This document shows positions 28,296 to 37,010 of a stretch of 64,000 nt of DNA, one piece after another. The notes beneath the pieces were generated by a model. That model worked only from the letters and a program-made list of their open reading frames with translations. It had not been told where the DNA came from and did not search any database. The stretch comes from an uncultured Treponema sp. GTDB lineage: Bacteria > Spirochaetota > Spirochaetia > Treponematales > Treponemataceae. The position numbers were made by a program, and so were the translations under genes. Within the stretch, counting starts at the first letter, position 1, and every line of letters starts with the position of its first letter. Location of the stretch: the NCBI GenBank assembly GCA_900317625.1, contig ONHK01000011.1, forward strand, positions 1-64,000. Direction: 5' to 3'.

Positions 28296-28909
28296 TGCTT
28301 ACCTTCCTTCAAAGAATCTTTCACCATTTTTCTTATTTGTCTCTGGATATATTTTTTATCGCTTTCATCAATATACAAAAAAGGGCGAGCAGGAATTTCC
28401 ACGCTTTCCTTTATAACAAAAAGTGCAAATGGCTTTCCTCTTTTTGATTTTGCAATGCAGATATTTTTATTCCTGTAAATTGAATAACCGTCCGCTTTCA
28501 TTGCATAAATAAGTTCTCCGGCTTTTTGAGCATTGTATTTGCGCATTAAGGTCCGTGTATTTGCACTTGCTGGAATCCAAAGACCACTGGATTTTTTAGA
28601 AGATATTGTTCCGCCTTGCTGGTTGATTTTTGCATATTTAAGGTTTGTTCCTGCCGCCGCCCAGTTTTTACCGCTGTGAGCTGCAATCGAAGAAATCAAA
28701 TTTCCACTGTCGCGAAGAGTTTTAGAACCTTGCTTAACCGCCTGCGTAAGAGGGGCGTTTGACGGCTCAATTCCGTTATTGATTTTCTTTTGAGCAGAAG
28801 AAACAAGATAGTTTGAAATATGCTTCATGCAGGAAGAAAGTTTTTCTTTTTTTATATTTTCCATTATCTTTGAATATTCCTTTGCTTCCTTTAATATCTT
28901 TATCCCCAT
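28292..28909 (-). CDS. Phage virion morphogenesis protein (gpG-like)
   Basis: A 205-residue protein of the phage virion morphogenesis (PF05069-type) pattern: a helical first 60 residues, the block APLTQAVKQGSKTLRDSGNLISSIAAH with the conserved Leu-Arg-Asp-Ser-Gly-Asn-Leu, then NLKYAKINQQGG and the end RPFLYIDESDKKYIQRQI. Mu gpG-family members act in head completion or tail joining. Follows the DUF1320 gene with a 10-bp overlap. Confidence 0.8.
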   Translation of the reverse strand: MGIKILKEAKEYSKIMENIKKEKLSSCMKHISNYLVSSAQKKINNGIEPSNAPLTQAVKQGSKTLRDSGNLISSIAAHSGKNWAAAGTNLKYAKINQQGGTISSKKSSGLWIPASANTRTLMRKYNAQKAGELIYAMKADGYSIYRNKNICIAKSKRGKPFALFVIKESVEIPARPFLYIDESDKKYIQRQIRKMVKDSLKEGKQ

Positions 28910-29310
28910 TGCCCGGAACTCCTGTCAAGCGGACTCATCTTTCTTTTGTTCATCACTCCATAAGCAGGGCCGCCATTTTCATTTGCAGATGAATCATTTT
29001 TTCTTATAACAGGACCAAAATAGCGTTCAATTAAAAGCTCGCAGTCTTCCTGCTTTTCCCTTGCTCTTTGCTCCTGGCCACAAAAACCAAACAGCTCATA
29101 CAAAGCCCATTTTAAGGTTGCCTCCCGGCAGATTTCATTCAGTTCGTCATAACTGTTTCCAGTACCCAAAACCATAGCCTTTACACAAACTTTAGCCTTT
29201 AAAAGTGCCCGAACAGCAACAGTTTCATCACCCAAAGTCAGAGTTTCATAGTCCTGAGCCGGAAGTTCCTTTTGTAAATCCTCAACAGTCAGCATTTGCG
29301 TGTATTCCAT
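28900..29310 (-). CDS. Mu gp36-like head-tail connector, DUF1320
   Basis: A 136-residue protein opening MLTVEDLQKELP and containing the helical array of DUF1320 (RALLKAKVCVKAMVLGTG, WALYELFGFCGQEQRAREKQEDCELLIERYFG). In Mu this family is gp36, a probable head completion protein that follows the capsid genes. An AGGAGG-like site precedes the ATG. Confidence 0.8.
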   Translation of the reverse strand: MEYTQMLTVEDLQKELPAQDYETLTLGDETVAVRALLKAKVCVKAMVLGTGNSYDELNEICREATLKWALYELFGFCGQEQRAREKQEDCELLIERYFGPVIRKNDSSANENGGPAYGVMNKRKMSPLDRSSGQWG

Positions 29311-29398
29311 TCAAGTCCTCCGTTAAAAAAAATAGAGCTAGATTTCTCTAGCTCCATATTAGTTTCTTGTTTCAGCTTACAACTTTTTTAGTACAACA

Positions 29399-30613
29399 TT
29401 ATGCACTCTTAAAGCTTACAGAAACACTCTTTGCTCCGTCCACAACAAGTGAATATGTGTTGTCCGCAGTCTTTTCAACTTCAGAACCGTTATCTCCAGA
29501 CCAAGAATCAACAGTGTACGAACTTGAAGGCGCAGTTGTAAACACAACAGTTTTTCCGCTTTCAACCTTGTCGCCAGATTTGATTGCTTTTCCGTCAACT
29601 TTTGCGCTTACCGTTCCATTGGTTCCGGCTGTAAATGTAACTGCAAAACTGTCTGGTGCAAACTTTCCCCACACAATTCCCTTTATGTTCACAATAGGGA
29701 ACGGCTTTGACTTTGAATAGATGTCTGTTCCTCGGTGGTCATTGCGTTCAACGCTAAAAGTGTAAAACGCAACCGCATTCTGCTGAACACTGTCGTCCAG
29801 TTTGCAGAATGGCATTGACTGCCCGGCGTTAACCGCACGTGCACAGATTTCGCCAGAACCGCAAAGGCTTTTTACAACCTTTTTTCCGTCCACAATGTCT
29901 ATGTAGGAATCATTGTCCTGCAGAACCTTGAACTTTCCAATCTGAACAGAATCGCCGGAAATCTGGAACTGCGCATTCTGTTTTGTTACAAGATCTACAA
30001 GCTGCGAATACACGTCCGAAGCCGCAATGAATTCCACAGGACCGCCAACACCGTTCTTTCTGATTTTCTGCTCAAGCTGCGAAAGATACAAAACAACCTC
30101 ATTGTATTTCACGCTTGAAAGACTCTTTGAAAAACTGTGCTGCATTGCGCTAATTTCTTCGTCCGTTCCATATTCAACAACATAGCGTTGCAGACCGCTT
30201 TCAGTTTTCATCATGTAATCGATTTTTCCACGGTGAGCCTGACAGCACAATGCGTTCATAGTTTCACGAACCATGTCGTAGTGCTCGCCTGTGAATTCGT
30301 CAATTATCTGATTTTTGCCCATTTCGGTCGCACGTTCATAGTTGTCCATTTCAACGGCACTGATTGTATCATCAATCTCAATCGGCATAGGCTCAATCAT
30401 GATTGTTTCAGCACCGTGTTTTGGTCTTACTCCAGGACCGCCGCGCCCAACAACAGGAATGTTTCCTGTTTCCCTTTTGATTTTTGAAGCAGCAATTTGT
30501 GTTGAGTTGTGCATTGGGCGGCTTTTAAAATATGCTGCGGCAAGAGAAGTGTTCTCTGATTTGGTTGCCTGCATACGCACAATATCCTGCTGAAGAATTC
30601 TTCTAAGTGGCAT
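29399..30613 (-). CDS. Major capsid protein with C-terminal surface repeat domain
   Basis: A 404-residue protein; the ATG at 30613 is preceded by CGGAGGAAAA. Residues 1 to about 325 read as a Mu-type E-protein capsid (MPLRRILQQDIVRMQ, VGRGGPGVRPKHG, EFTGEHYDMVRETMNALCCQ). The last 75 residues are a separate Thr/Ser/Gly-rich domain of the bacterial repeat (Flg_new_2) type: TFTAGTNGTVSAKVDG, VVFTTAPSSSYTVDSWSGD. Such a domain would project from the capsid surface. Its presence shows a link with the repeat modules in the tail protein and the host lipoprotein. Confidence 0.8.
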   Translation of the reverse strand: MPLRRILQQDIVRMQATKSENTSLAAAYFKSRPMHNSTQIAASKIKRETGNIPVVGRGGPGVRPKHGAETIMIEPMPIEIDDTISAVEMDNYERATEMGKNQIIDEFTGEHYDMVRETMNALCCQAHRGKIDYMMKTESGLQRYVVEYGTDEEISAMQHSFSKSLSSVKYNEVVLYLSQLEQKIRKNGVGGPVEFIAASDVYSQLVDLVTKQNAQFQISGDSVQIGKFKVLQDNDSYIDIVDGKKVVKSLCGSGEICARAVNAGQSMPFCKLDDSVQQNAVAFYTFSVERNDHRGTDIYSKSKPFPIVNIKGIVWGKFAPDSFAVTFTAGTNGTVSAKVDGKAIKSGDKVESGKTVVFTTAPSSSYTVDSWSGDNGSEVEKTADNTYSLVVDGAKSVSVSFKSA

Positions 30614-30654
30614 TTTTTCCTCCGTACAAACAAGTGGCTTTAAGACCACATTTT

Positions 30655-31014
30655 TTAGTTAAAATTAGATTCGTCCCATTCTGCCTGAACCATATAGATT
30701 CCGGCAGCAGAAAGTTTTCCTTTCAAAGTTTCACCTGCGGCATTTCCGTCAGAGCCAAGCAAACGGCTTTCAACAACAGTTCCGTGCATAAGAACACGTG
30801 CTTTTACCGCTTCATCATGCTTTTCAACATCCTGAATCAAAACCGCCTTTGGCGTGTCATTTGCATCGCAGGGTTCATATTCCTTGTCAGAAAGTTTCAG
30901 AACAGTTCCTGCTTTTAAGGCACTTTCACTTGCTGCCAACGCAACAACGCCAATAATAGGCGGATGTGCCGGCGAAACAATTCCGCGGTCAAGGTTAGTT
31001 TCTATCTTTTCCAT
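30655..31014 (-). CDS. Head decoration-type protein
   Basis: A 119-residue protein between the protease/scaffold and major capsid genes. Features are LKAGTVLKLSDKEYEPC, KAVLIQDVEKHDEAVKARVLMHGTVV and a late AAGIYMVQAEWDESNFN, the layout of lambda gpD/Hdd-like decoration proteins. It would stabilise the shell after expansion. Assignment is by pattern and gene order. Confidence 0.7.
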   Translation of the reverse strand: MEKIETNLDRGIVSPAHPPIIGVVALAASESALKAGTVLKLSDKEYEPCDANDTPKAVLIQDVEKHDEAVKARVLMHGTVVESRLLGSDGNAAGETLKGKLSAAGIYMVQAEWDESNFN

Positions 31015-31025
31015 AGTTCACGCTC

Positions 31026-32009
31026 CTACATTTTTGCGGCAATATCCGCAGGATTCACACGCTCTTTTCCAGATGTGCCTTTATCAGAAAATTCTTCTGC
31101 TTCAAACTGGCTTTCAAGAACAGAGTTCTTTTTCTGCTTCTCTTTCATTCCTAAAAGAACGTCAGCAAAAATTTCCAGAGCAGAAGCCTTTTTGTTTCCA
31201 GAATCATCTGCAAATTCACATTCAGTGCAGTCTGCAAGTTTTTCTGCAACAGCCTTTACTTTTGGCATAAGGCTTACAGGAATAACATCACTGAATTTGT
31301 CAGTAACATTTTTCACACGTGCAGTTTTTGCTTCTTTTTCAAGACGTTCACATCTTGCGGCCATATCCGCAAATTCCTTTTTGTGAAACTCGTCATCTTC
31401 CGCATCTTTTGCAGTTTTTTCGTCATCAGACTTTTTTGCTTTTGCAAGCTCTTCTTCAAGCCGTTTTTTTTCAGCTTCAAGAGCTTCCATTTTCTTCTTT
31501 TCCTCTTCTGTCATAGAAGAATCCTCCTCATATTCTATCGAATCGCTAAATTCAAACGATTCAACCGTGTCCTTGTCCGAATAGCTGTTTTTTACCATAA
31601 GCTGTTCAAGACCGTTGATTTTTGGCGGAGTTCTACCGCAAATTGCCAGACTGTGCAAATATCTTTTGCCGTCGCTGGCTCTTTTAGGAATAGTAACGCT
31701 CCAGCCTTCATAAGTTCCGTTGCCGTCGCCCTTGTCATCAAACTGTTTTTCAAGTTCCGGATGTAGAACAACTTTTCCAACAAGAACTTTTTCGCCAGGA
31801 TGTTTTGCGTCTGGATAAATTCCGTCAATTGCAAGAACATCTCCAAACTTCGGAAAGTTGTCCGCACGGGCTGCTTCATGTCCAATAGAAATCGGACGAG
31901 GCGGCACGAATGTGCTTTCAATATCCTTTAAATCCTGCTCGGTGATTGTCGCTCCGTCTGCGCCAAACGTTCCAGTCCGGCACAACTGCCAAGTTCTTAT
32001 CTTTTTCAT
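31026..32009 (-). CDS. Prohead protease/scaffold (Mu I-like)
   Basis: A 327-residue protein. The N-terminal half has the Mu protease I pattern: GTFGADGATITEQDLKDIESTF, a probable active-site His in ISIGHEAARADNFPKFGDV and a Ser-containing YEGWSVTIPKRA. The second half (about 165-240) is a highly charged coiled coil rich in Glu, Lys and Ala, typical of an internal scaffold. The ATG at 32009 is preferred over a TTG upstream. The protease would cut the scaffold from the maturing head. Confidence 0.75.
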   Translation of the reverse strand: MKKIRTWQLCRTGTFGADGATITEQDLKDIESTFVPPRPISIGHEAARADNFPKFGDVLAIDGIYPDAKHPGEKVLVGKVVLHPELEKQFDDKGDGNGTYEGWSVTIPKRASDGKRYLHSLAICGRTPPKINGLEQLMVKNSYSDKDTVESFEFSDSIEYEEDSSMTEEEKKKMEALEAEKKRLEEELAKAKKSDDEKTAKDAEDDEFHKKEFADMAARCERLEKEAKTARVKNVTDKFSDVIPVSLMPKVKAVAEKLADCTECEFADDSGNKKASALEIFADVLLGMKEKQKKNSVLESQFEAEEFSDKGTSGKERVNPADIAAKM

Positions 32010-32063
32010 AAGCTGATTATTGCACTGCAAAAAACATTCAGTCCTTTTTGTGTAGGCATAAAA

Positions 32064-32378
32064 TCAGTTTTTCTTAAAATCCAGAATCGAACTGTTCAGA
32101 TTAAAAAGAATCAGCTGTTCATCTTTGCACGCACGGCGGAATTCTTTTTGCGCACCTTTTGATTCAGTCCAACCAGGAATAAAATAGACGCACTCGCAGA
32201 CTTTCTGCATCGCCTTTGAAACTTTCATGTAATCGTTCCAAGAAAACTCTTCGCCTTCGCCAATTCTTGCAGGATTCATAACGCAGTGTCCTTTTTCTTT
32301 TAGAATTCTTTCCGCACTAAAAAACTGTCTTTTATAATCAGGATTTCCTGAAATCTTTCCGGCAATATAAATCTTCAT
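32064..32378 (-). CDS. DUF4406-type nucleoside deoxyribosyltransferase-like protein
   Basis: A 104-residue protein starting MKIYIAGKISG, with the family blocks NPDYKRQFFSAERILKEKGHCVMNPARIG and WTESKGAQKEFRRA. DUF4406 proteins share the Rossmann-like fold of nucleoside 2-deoxyribosyltransferases and are frequent in phages; most are untested. A function in nucleotide handling is possible. It lies between a small membrane protein and the protease gene; the preceding ORF overlaps its start slightly. Confidence 0.75.
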   Translation of the reverse strand: MKIYIAGKISGNPDYKRQFFSAERILKEKGHCVMNPARIGEGEEFSWNDYMKVSKAMQKVCECVYFIPGWTESKGAQKEFRRACKDEQLILFNLNSSILDFKKN

Positions 32379-32379
32379 A

Positions 32380-32622
32380 TTATTTTCCTTGTTCAAATTC
32401 TGATTTGCTAAAAATCTGTTTTTGCCAAACATTCGCTCCAATGTAGGCAACCGGCACTCCGCATAAAAGTTGCGCAATGATTATGAACTCGCTTCTGTTT
32501 GCAATCACAATGAACGAAACCATAAAAATCGCCCAGATTGTTACCCAAAGTTTTGCAGACCTGAACTTGCTTTTTTTGATGTCAGATTTTTTTTCTTTTT
32601 GTGCATTATTTTCTACAGACAT
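32380..32622 (-). CDS. Small two-helix membrane protein (holin candidate)
   Basis: An 80-residue protein with a charged N-terminus rich in Lys and two membrane helices (about residues 24-42 and 47-68) separated by NRSEF. GGGAGG precedes the ATG at 32622. Size and topology fit a class II holin, but it is away from the lysis genes at 39-40.5 kb. A general phage membrane protein is equally possible. Confidence 0.5.
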   Translation of the reverse strand: MSVENNAQKEKKSDIKKSKFRSAKLWVTIWAIFMVSFIVIANRSEFIIIAQLLCGVPVAYIGANVWQKQIFSKSEFEQGK

Positions 32623-32856
32623 AAAAAGCCTCCCGACAGGGGATTGTTGCACACTTAAAAAAAATGCGGCATTTTTTGGACTTTTATACAGAGATTTGAA
32701 AATTTAAAAAAACGTTAAAAAAAGGTACTTTTGCCCAAAAAACTATAACTTGCTATTAAAAAAATGTTCACCGAAATTCACCGCCGTTTTTTCCGTATAA
32801 CACTTTGTTTACTGCCATTTGCAGCACTTGTTTTTCAAAGATTTTTGGAAAATAAA

Positions 32857-32881
32857 AAAGCCCCGATTTTTCGGGGCAACT
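32857..32881 (-). terminator. Terminator closing the phage moron gene
   Basis: GCCCCGATTTTTCGGGGC forms a compact stem-loop. Leftward it is followed by a run of six T. It lies just after the stop (32884) of the 313-residue gene. Confidence 0.8.
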
Positions 32882-32883
32882 AT

Positions 32884-33825
32884 TTAATTTTTTTCAACAG
32901 AATTCAGAAATACACCAACTATTTCGTCACCATGTTTAGTAACAACTATTTTCATTTGCATTTCTTTTTTATCAGTAGAATCTTTTAACATTTGATAATC
33001 ATCTTTATCAATTATACCTTCAAGAAGATTCACGTTTTTATAAACAGAGCCATCTTTTCCTAAAATATCAATTGAAATATCTTTATCAGAAGAAACTCCA
33101 CTTTCATGAATATGAATATCTGTAACCTTAAATAACCCATTGATTACTTCTTGGAAATTTTCTTTTTTTTCTCTAGGACTTGCAGTTATCTTTTTTATTG
33201 ACTCAGTATCTATTTTTTCTCCATTGATTTCAATTTCTTTTGTTCCTGTTTGTTTTGATATTTCTTTATAAAATTCAGTGGTCGCTTTGATAGTTTCAAT
33301 CTGAGCCTGTGCTGCATTTTTTTGAATACCTACTAATGTTTCTGCTTGAATCTCTAATTCTTTCATTTTTTCTTTATGATTAAGGACTTTCTTTGTGGTA
33401 ACACAAATTGCAGAAATAATAGAAACTACTATGATACTTATTAAAACTTGATTTGCAGTCATTTTTTCTATTTTCTCCGAAACACATTGAATTATTGGTG
33501 CTGGAATTAGTTCTATCCATGAAGAACCTTTGTCAACTTTAACATAAAGTTCCAACATTTTTTTTTCTTCTGGAGATAACTTTTTTACATATCCATAAAC
33601 ATAAATAGAATATTGTCTATAAATGGAATCCTGAAGTTTTAGAATTGATTTCATCAATGTTGTACTCATCGTGGAATCAAAGCGTTCTCCTTTTATGTGC
33701 AATTTTATTCCTGGAATATTTTTTTTGAAAGAAAAAGTGTTTTTATTAAACCACTCAATATCATTAGGCAGTTTATCAGCATAGGTCGCAAGTTGGTTAA
33801 AATCTGATATTTCTATCGTGTTCAT
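32884..33825 (-). CDS. Phage moron: single-span membrane protein of unknown function
   Basis: A 313-residue protein with one strong membrane helix (about residues 125-145), an N-terminal part of mixed alpha/beta character, and a C-terminal part with a Gln/Ala-rich coiled region (AETLVGIQKNAAQAQIETIKATTEF) followed by a beta-rich domain. I recognise no family. It is insulated by its own terminators on both sides and lies inside the head gene cluster. Codon use is more AT-rich than the head genes. This is the classic layout of a moron, often expressed in the lysogen, for example in phage exclusion. Confidence 0.7.
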   Translation of the reverse strand: MNTIEISDFNQLATYADKLPNDIEWFNKNTFSFKKNIPGIKLHIKGERFDSTMSTTLMKSILKLQDSIYRQYSIYVYGYVKKLSPEEKKMLELYVKVDKGSSWIELIPAPIIQCVSEKIEKMTANQVLISIIVVSIISAICVTTKKVLNHKEKMKELEIQAETLVGIQKNAAQAQIETIKATTEFYKEISKQTGTKEIEINGEKIDTESIKKITASPREKKENFQEVINGLFKVTDIHIHESGVSSDKDISIDILGKDGSVYKNVNLLEGIIDKDDYQMLKDSTDKKEMQMKIVVTKHGDEIVGVFLNSVEKN

Positions 33826-33871
33826 AGAATTCTCCTTTTTATGATTATCGGAGAATAGTTAAAAAAGTATA

Positions 33872-33893
33872 AAAAAAGCCCCGATTTTCCAGG
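33872..33893 (-). terminator. Terminator upstream of the moron
   Basis: GCCCCGATTTTCCAGGGC forms a stem-loop, followed leftward by a run of T. It should end the transcript of the toxin and immunity genes before the moron. It is almost the same sequence as the terminator at 32857-32881. Confidence 0.7.
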
Positions 33894-33973
33894 GCGACAA
33901 CTCAATAAAGAACATTTGAATCTAATATAAATCCATAATTTTTTACAAGTGGAAAAATTGCCAATCATATCTC

Positions 33974-34222
33974 TTAATTTTTTTCTTTATTTAATTCTTC
34001 TGATTTACTTAAAATTCTTAAAATTTCTTTATGATTTTCTACTATTTCAAGTTTTCCATTAGTATCACTTACAACGATTGGAAAACCTAAATATAAACCT
34101 CTTTCTGCATCAGAATTAACAACATACATCTTTGAACCATTCCAGTCATCAAGTAATTTTTTACAGTGTTCAAATTTGTACGGAAAATTACTATTTACAT
34201 AATCAAGAATTCTATCATTCAT
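33974..34222 (-). CDS. Probable immunity protein for the MuF-linked toxin
   Basis: An 82-residue acidic, soluble protein (YVNSNFPYKFEHCKKLLDDWNG, YLGFPIVVSDTNGKLEIVENHKEILRIL) with no recognised family. It overlaps the stop of the MuF-toxin gene by 8 bp and is the only gene between it and a terminator. Small acidic proteins coded directly behind polymorphic toxins are usually their immunity proteins, so that role is inferred from position. A toxin C-terminal domain with no other protector supports it. Confidence 0.6.
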   Translation of the reverse strand: MNDRILDYVNSNFPYKFEHCKKLLDDWNGSKMYVVNSDAERGLYLGFPIVVSDTNGKLEIVENHKEILRILSKSEELNKEKN

Positions 34223-35693
34223 AAGAAGCCTCTAAAACGTATTTTAATATATTTTCATCTAAATGCAAGTGGTCAACTCGTAATAATTTGGGTTGAAAAT
34301 ATTCCTTAGAAAAATCTATGCGTTCAAACAAATATATAAAATCTTCTTTTTCATAAATATTTCCATCCTGTGGATCATAAAAAAATAAAGAGCCTTTATT
34401 AGGTTTTATTACAGAAATAACATGACCATCACCATCTTTCCACTTGAATGTCATTATATATCTTTGATTTCTTTTTACTGTTTTTTTTACATAATTTAAC
34501 CCATCTTTCCAGTCATTAAAATTGGGTGCTTCTAACCATTCAGGATGTTTTCTTGTAAATGGATCTATAAAAGATCTTGCCGGATTTCTTGAAAGTCGCT
34601 TAAAAACTACACTTGTATCATTATAACTTTTAGCTCTTACTCTAAAGCCTCGTAACCTTGCTTCAAATGCTGCTACACAAGATTGACAATTTCTTGAAAA
34701 CATTTTTGTTTGACCAAAAAATGGGTTTACTCTTCCTCCATCAGCTTCATCAAATGTCATTTCTGTACCTTTTAAGATATTACCTATTTTCTTTATTTCT
34801 TTTTTATTTATAAGAACATTTTTTGCTCCAAGAATCTCCTCTTGAATCCCATAATCTTTTGCTCTTGCGCTCTGGCTTTCAAGTTCTTGCCACCAGGAAT
34901 CTGTGTTTAATGGGTATTCGCCAAAGCCTTTTGCGCTTGGAATATCTTGCACACTTTCAAAATGTTCCGGCAGTTCGCTTTCGTCATAGATTGCACGCAC
35001 TGTGGTTCTGCAATTAAAATGAAAAGGTGGCCAGTGAGTTTTCCAGAACGGATCATCGCTTGCAAGAACAACGCGTTTTGTGGCATAAAGTCGGCAAATG
35101 TCAGTTGTTCGATTATCGTCAATTGCTATAAGCTCGTAGGCAAGTGGCTTGTCCTGTTCAAAAGCCATTGCACGCCACACATTGTAAGCCGTCTGCACAT
35201 TGGTTCTATAAACGGTTTCCCAGTACCAGCCCTGATTTGCACCCATTCCAACTTTGCTTAAAAGCTCATCCTTTGTCATGCTCAAAAAAGATTTTAAGCC
35301 ATCGCCAGAATCAACATTTTTTATGAGCTCTGTATTAATTCTTTTAAGCAAATCTCCATCGGCAATTCTGCTGGCAGTAAATGCTCTAAATCGCAGTTTG
35401 TCGGAAAGTTTTTCGTAGTCAACTTTTGAAAGAACAGAACGCTTTTTTAAATATTCAACAGCTTCTGTAAAAGGCAGATTTTCAATGTCTTCAACATTAG
35501 GAATTTCTTCAAACTCATAATGCCGCACGCTGCCGTCCATTCCCATTAATGCCGATTTTGTAAAAAGTTTTGCGGCCGCACTCATTGCCACAAAATCAGC
35601 TGGAAGAGTTTTTTGGCTGTTCATTACATCATTATTTTTTATAACATCTTTAATATAGTCTTTTATTCTTTGAGCGTAACTTTCAGAAATCAA
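34215..35693 (-). CDS. MuF (gp30-like) minor head protein fused to a papain-fold toxin-like domain
   Basis: A 492-residue protein. Residues about 150-240 are the Mu F-like minor head domain (YRTNVQTAYNVWRAMAF, IDDNRTTDICRLYATKRVVL, HWPPFHFNCRTTVRAI). Residues about 310-492 form a second domain of the Tox-PL/papain-fold type: RNCQSCVAAFEARLRGF with candidate Cys339, GDGHVISV with His424 and FFYDPQDGN with Asp440. Such domains are cysteine-peptidase-like or deamidase toxins. Being packaged with the head, it could be delivered with the DNA. The next gene is a likely immunity protein. Confidence 0.75.
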   Translation of the reverse strand: MISESYAQRIKDYIKDVIKNNDVMNSQKTLPADFVAMSAAAKLFTKSALMGMDGSVRHYEFEEIPNVEDIENLPFTEAVEYLKKRSVLSKVDYEKLSDKLRFRAFTASRIADGDLLKRINTELIKNVDSGDGLKSFLSMTKDELLSKVGMGANQGWYWETVYRTNVQTAYNVWRAMAFEQDKPLAYELIAIDDNRTTDICRLYATKRVVLASDDPFWKTHWPPFHFNCRTTVRAIYDESELPEHFESVQDIPSAKGFGEYPLNTDSWWQELESQSARAKDYGIQEEILGAKNVLINKKEIKKIGNILKGTEMTFDEADGGRVNPFFGQTKMFSRNCQSCVAAFEARLRGFRVRAKSYNDTSVVFKRLSRNPARSFIDPFTRKHPEWLEAPNFNDWKDGLNYVKKTVKRNQRYIMTFKWKDGDGHVISVIKPNKGSLFFYDPQDGNIYEKEDFIYLFERIDFSKEYFQPKLLRVDHLHLDENILKYVLEASYE

Positions 35694-35764
35694 AAGCCAT
35701 GCTGCGGCACAAACTTTGTCAAGCCTGCGGTTTCTTTCCAGTTCCTTTTGAACTTCAGGGCGTG

Positions 35765-36955
35765 CTATTTCCTGAAAAAAAAATCGTCTTTTCCATTGTC
35801 GCTAAAACCGAACGAAGGCTGTTGTTTAACAAAACTGTCTTTTTCGCTTTCTGGTTGTGGCAAATGGATTTTATTGTAAAGGGCAGAAAGACTTACAGGT
35901 ATTCCTAAATTAATCGCATCGCGGATTGTTTCCCAAGAGGCAAAGTCGCTTGAATCAATATCATACTTTGGAGCAGGTTCGCCAGAAAAATTAAGTTCCA
36001 CAAAAGCACGCACAAGCTGCTGGTCGCTCTGCTGCAAAAGATAAGCATCACCTTTTATAATCGTGTCAAAAGTCTGAATATGAGTGTCGCTCTGTGCACG
36101 TGTTCCGTAAGTTCCTTCATTTGTAGAAAGGCTTTGAGCCGTTATTGCGTAGGCAATTTCTCGGTCGCACGTTTCAACAATCGTATTAAAGTCATTAATC
36201 TGGCTTTGAACCTGCACAATCTGCTTAACATTTCCAAAAGCGCCGGAACTTCCGCTTTCCCAGTTTTTTAAAGCACCTGTAAGTTGTGCCGCACGTTCCT
36301 TTGCTTCGGGTTCTGTCTTTGCGTCAAAAAGGGCAAGAATAGAAGGCACTCCGACCATCTCTGCCGCACTTGCCCAAAATCTTACACCAAGCTGCTTGAA
36401 CTTCCAAAAAATATATGCAGAACGCAAAACCGGGCGACCCCATTGCGAAAGTTCACCATCGCAATTTCTATGGACTATAAACTTTCTGCTGTCATCAAGT
36501 TTAATATTCTGCGAACTTATAACAGGTGTCATAAAATCAATTCCACTAACACGCGGAAAACTCAAGGCTGTTCTAGGAATCGGCGTAAAATCATAAGGAA
36601 CGTACCAACCGCCAGTAAACTTCCATTTGACTTCGCAAGCAGCAATTCCAAAAGGCACGGCATTTAATAAAATATTGTTTAGGTTGTAAAAAGTGTTGAA
36701 CGAAAGAATCTTTTCACACGCCAAATCAACTTTTTTGTTGCCGGTTGCGGTAAAACTTCCGTAAAGTTGAAGAACACGCATTTTTCTTTCCTGCAAAAGA
36801 GATTCAATCCTAGAATCATCTCTCATCTTCTGGAACACTTCCTCACGCTCTCCAACGCTCATAAGCCAATCTTCCGTGTCTGCCATATAAGACGCAATCG
36901 AGCGAAAAGAGTTTAAATCAATAACCTGTGCTGTAACTGAATTCTTTTTTGACAT
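35765..36955 (-). CDS. Portal protein, DUF935 (Mu gp29-like)
   Basis: A 396-residue protein matching Mu gp29/DUF935 portals: FRSIASYMADTEDWLMSVGEREEVFQKMRDDSRIESLLQERK, NCDGELSQWGRPVLRSAYIFWKFKQLGVRFWASAAEMVG and ITAQSLSTNEGTYGTRAQSDTH. It forms the ring through which DNA enters the head. The ATG at 36955 is chosen since the frame upstream overlaps the terminase without portal features. Second structural gene after terminase, as in Mu. Confidence 0.9.
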   Translation of the reverse strand: MSKKNSVTAQVIDLNSFRSIASYMADTEDWLMSVGEREEVFQKMRDDSRIESLLQERKMRVLQLYGSFTATGNKKVDLACEKILSFNTFYNLNNILLNAVPFGIAACEVKWKFTGGWYVPYDFTPIPRTALSFPRVSGIDFMTPVISSQNIKLDDSRKFIVHRNCDGELSQWGRPVLRSAYIFWKFKQLGVRFWASAAEMVGVPSILALFDAKTEPEAKERAAQLTGALKNWESGSSGAFGNVKQIVQVQSQINDFNTIVETCDREIAYAITAQSLSTNEGTYGTRAQSDTHIQTFDTIIKGDAYLLQQSDQQLVRAFVELNFSGEPAPKYDIDSSDFASWETIRDAINLGIPVSLSALYNKIHLPQPESEKDSFVKQQPSFGFSDNGKDDFFFRK

Positions 36956-37010
36956 AAAAAATACCGTCCTGTAATAGAACGGTATCATACGCAAACGCTT
37001 TTTAGGCTTT

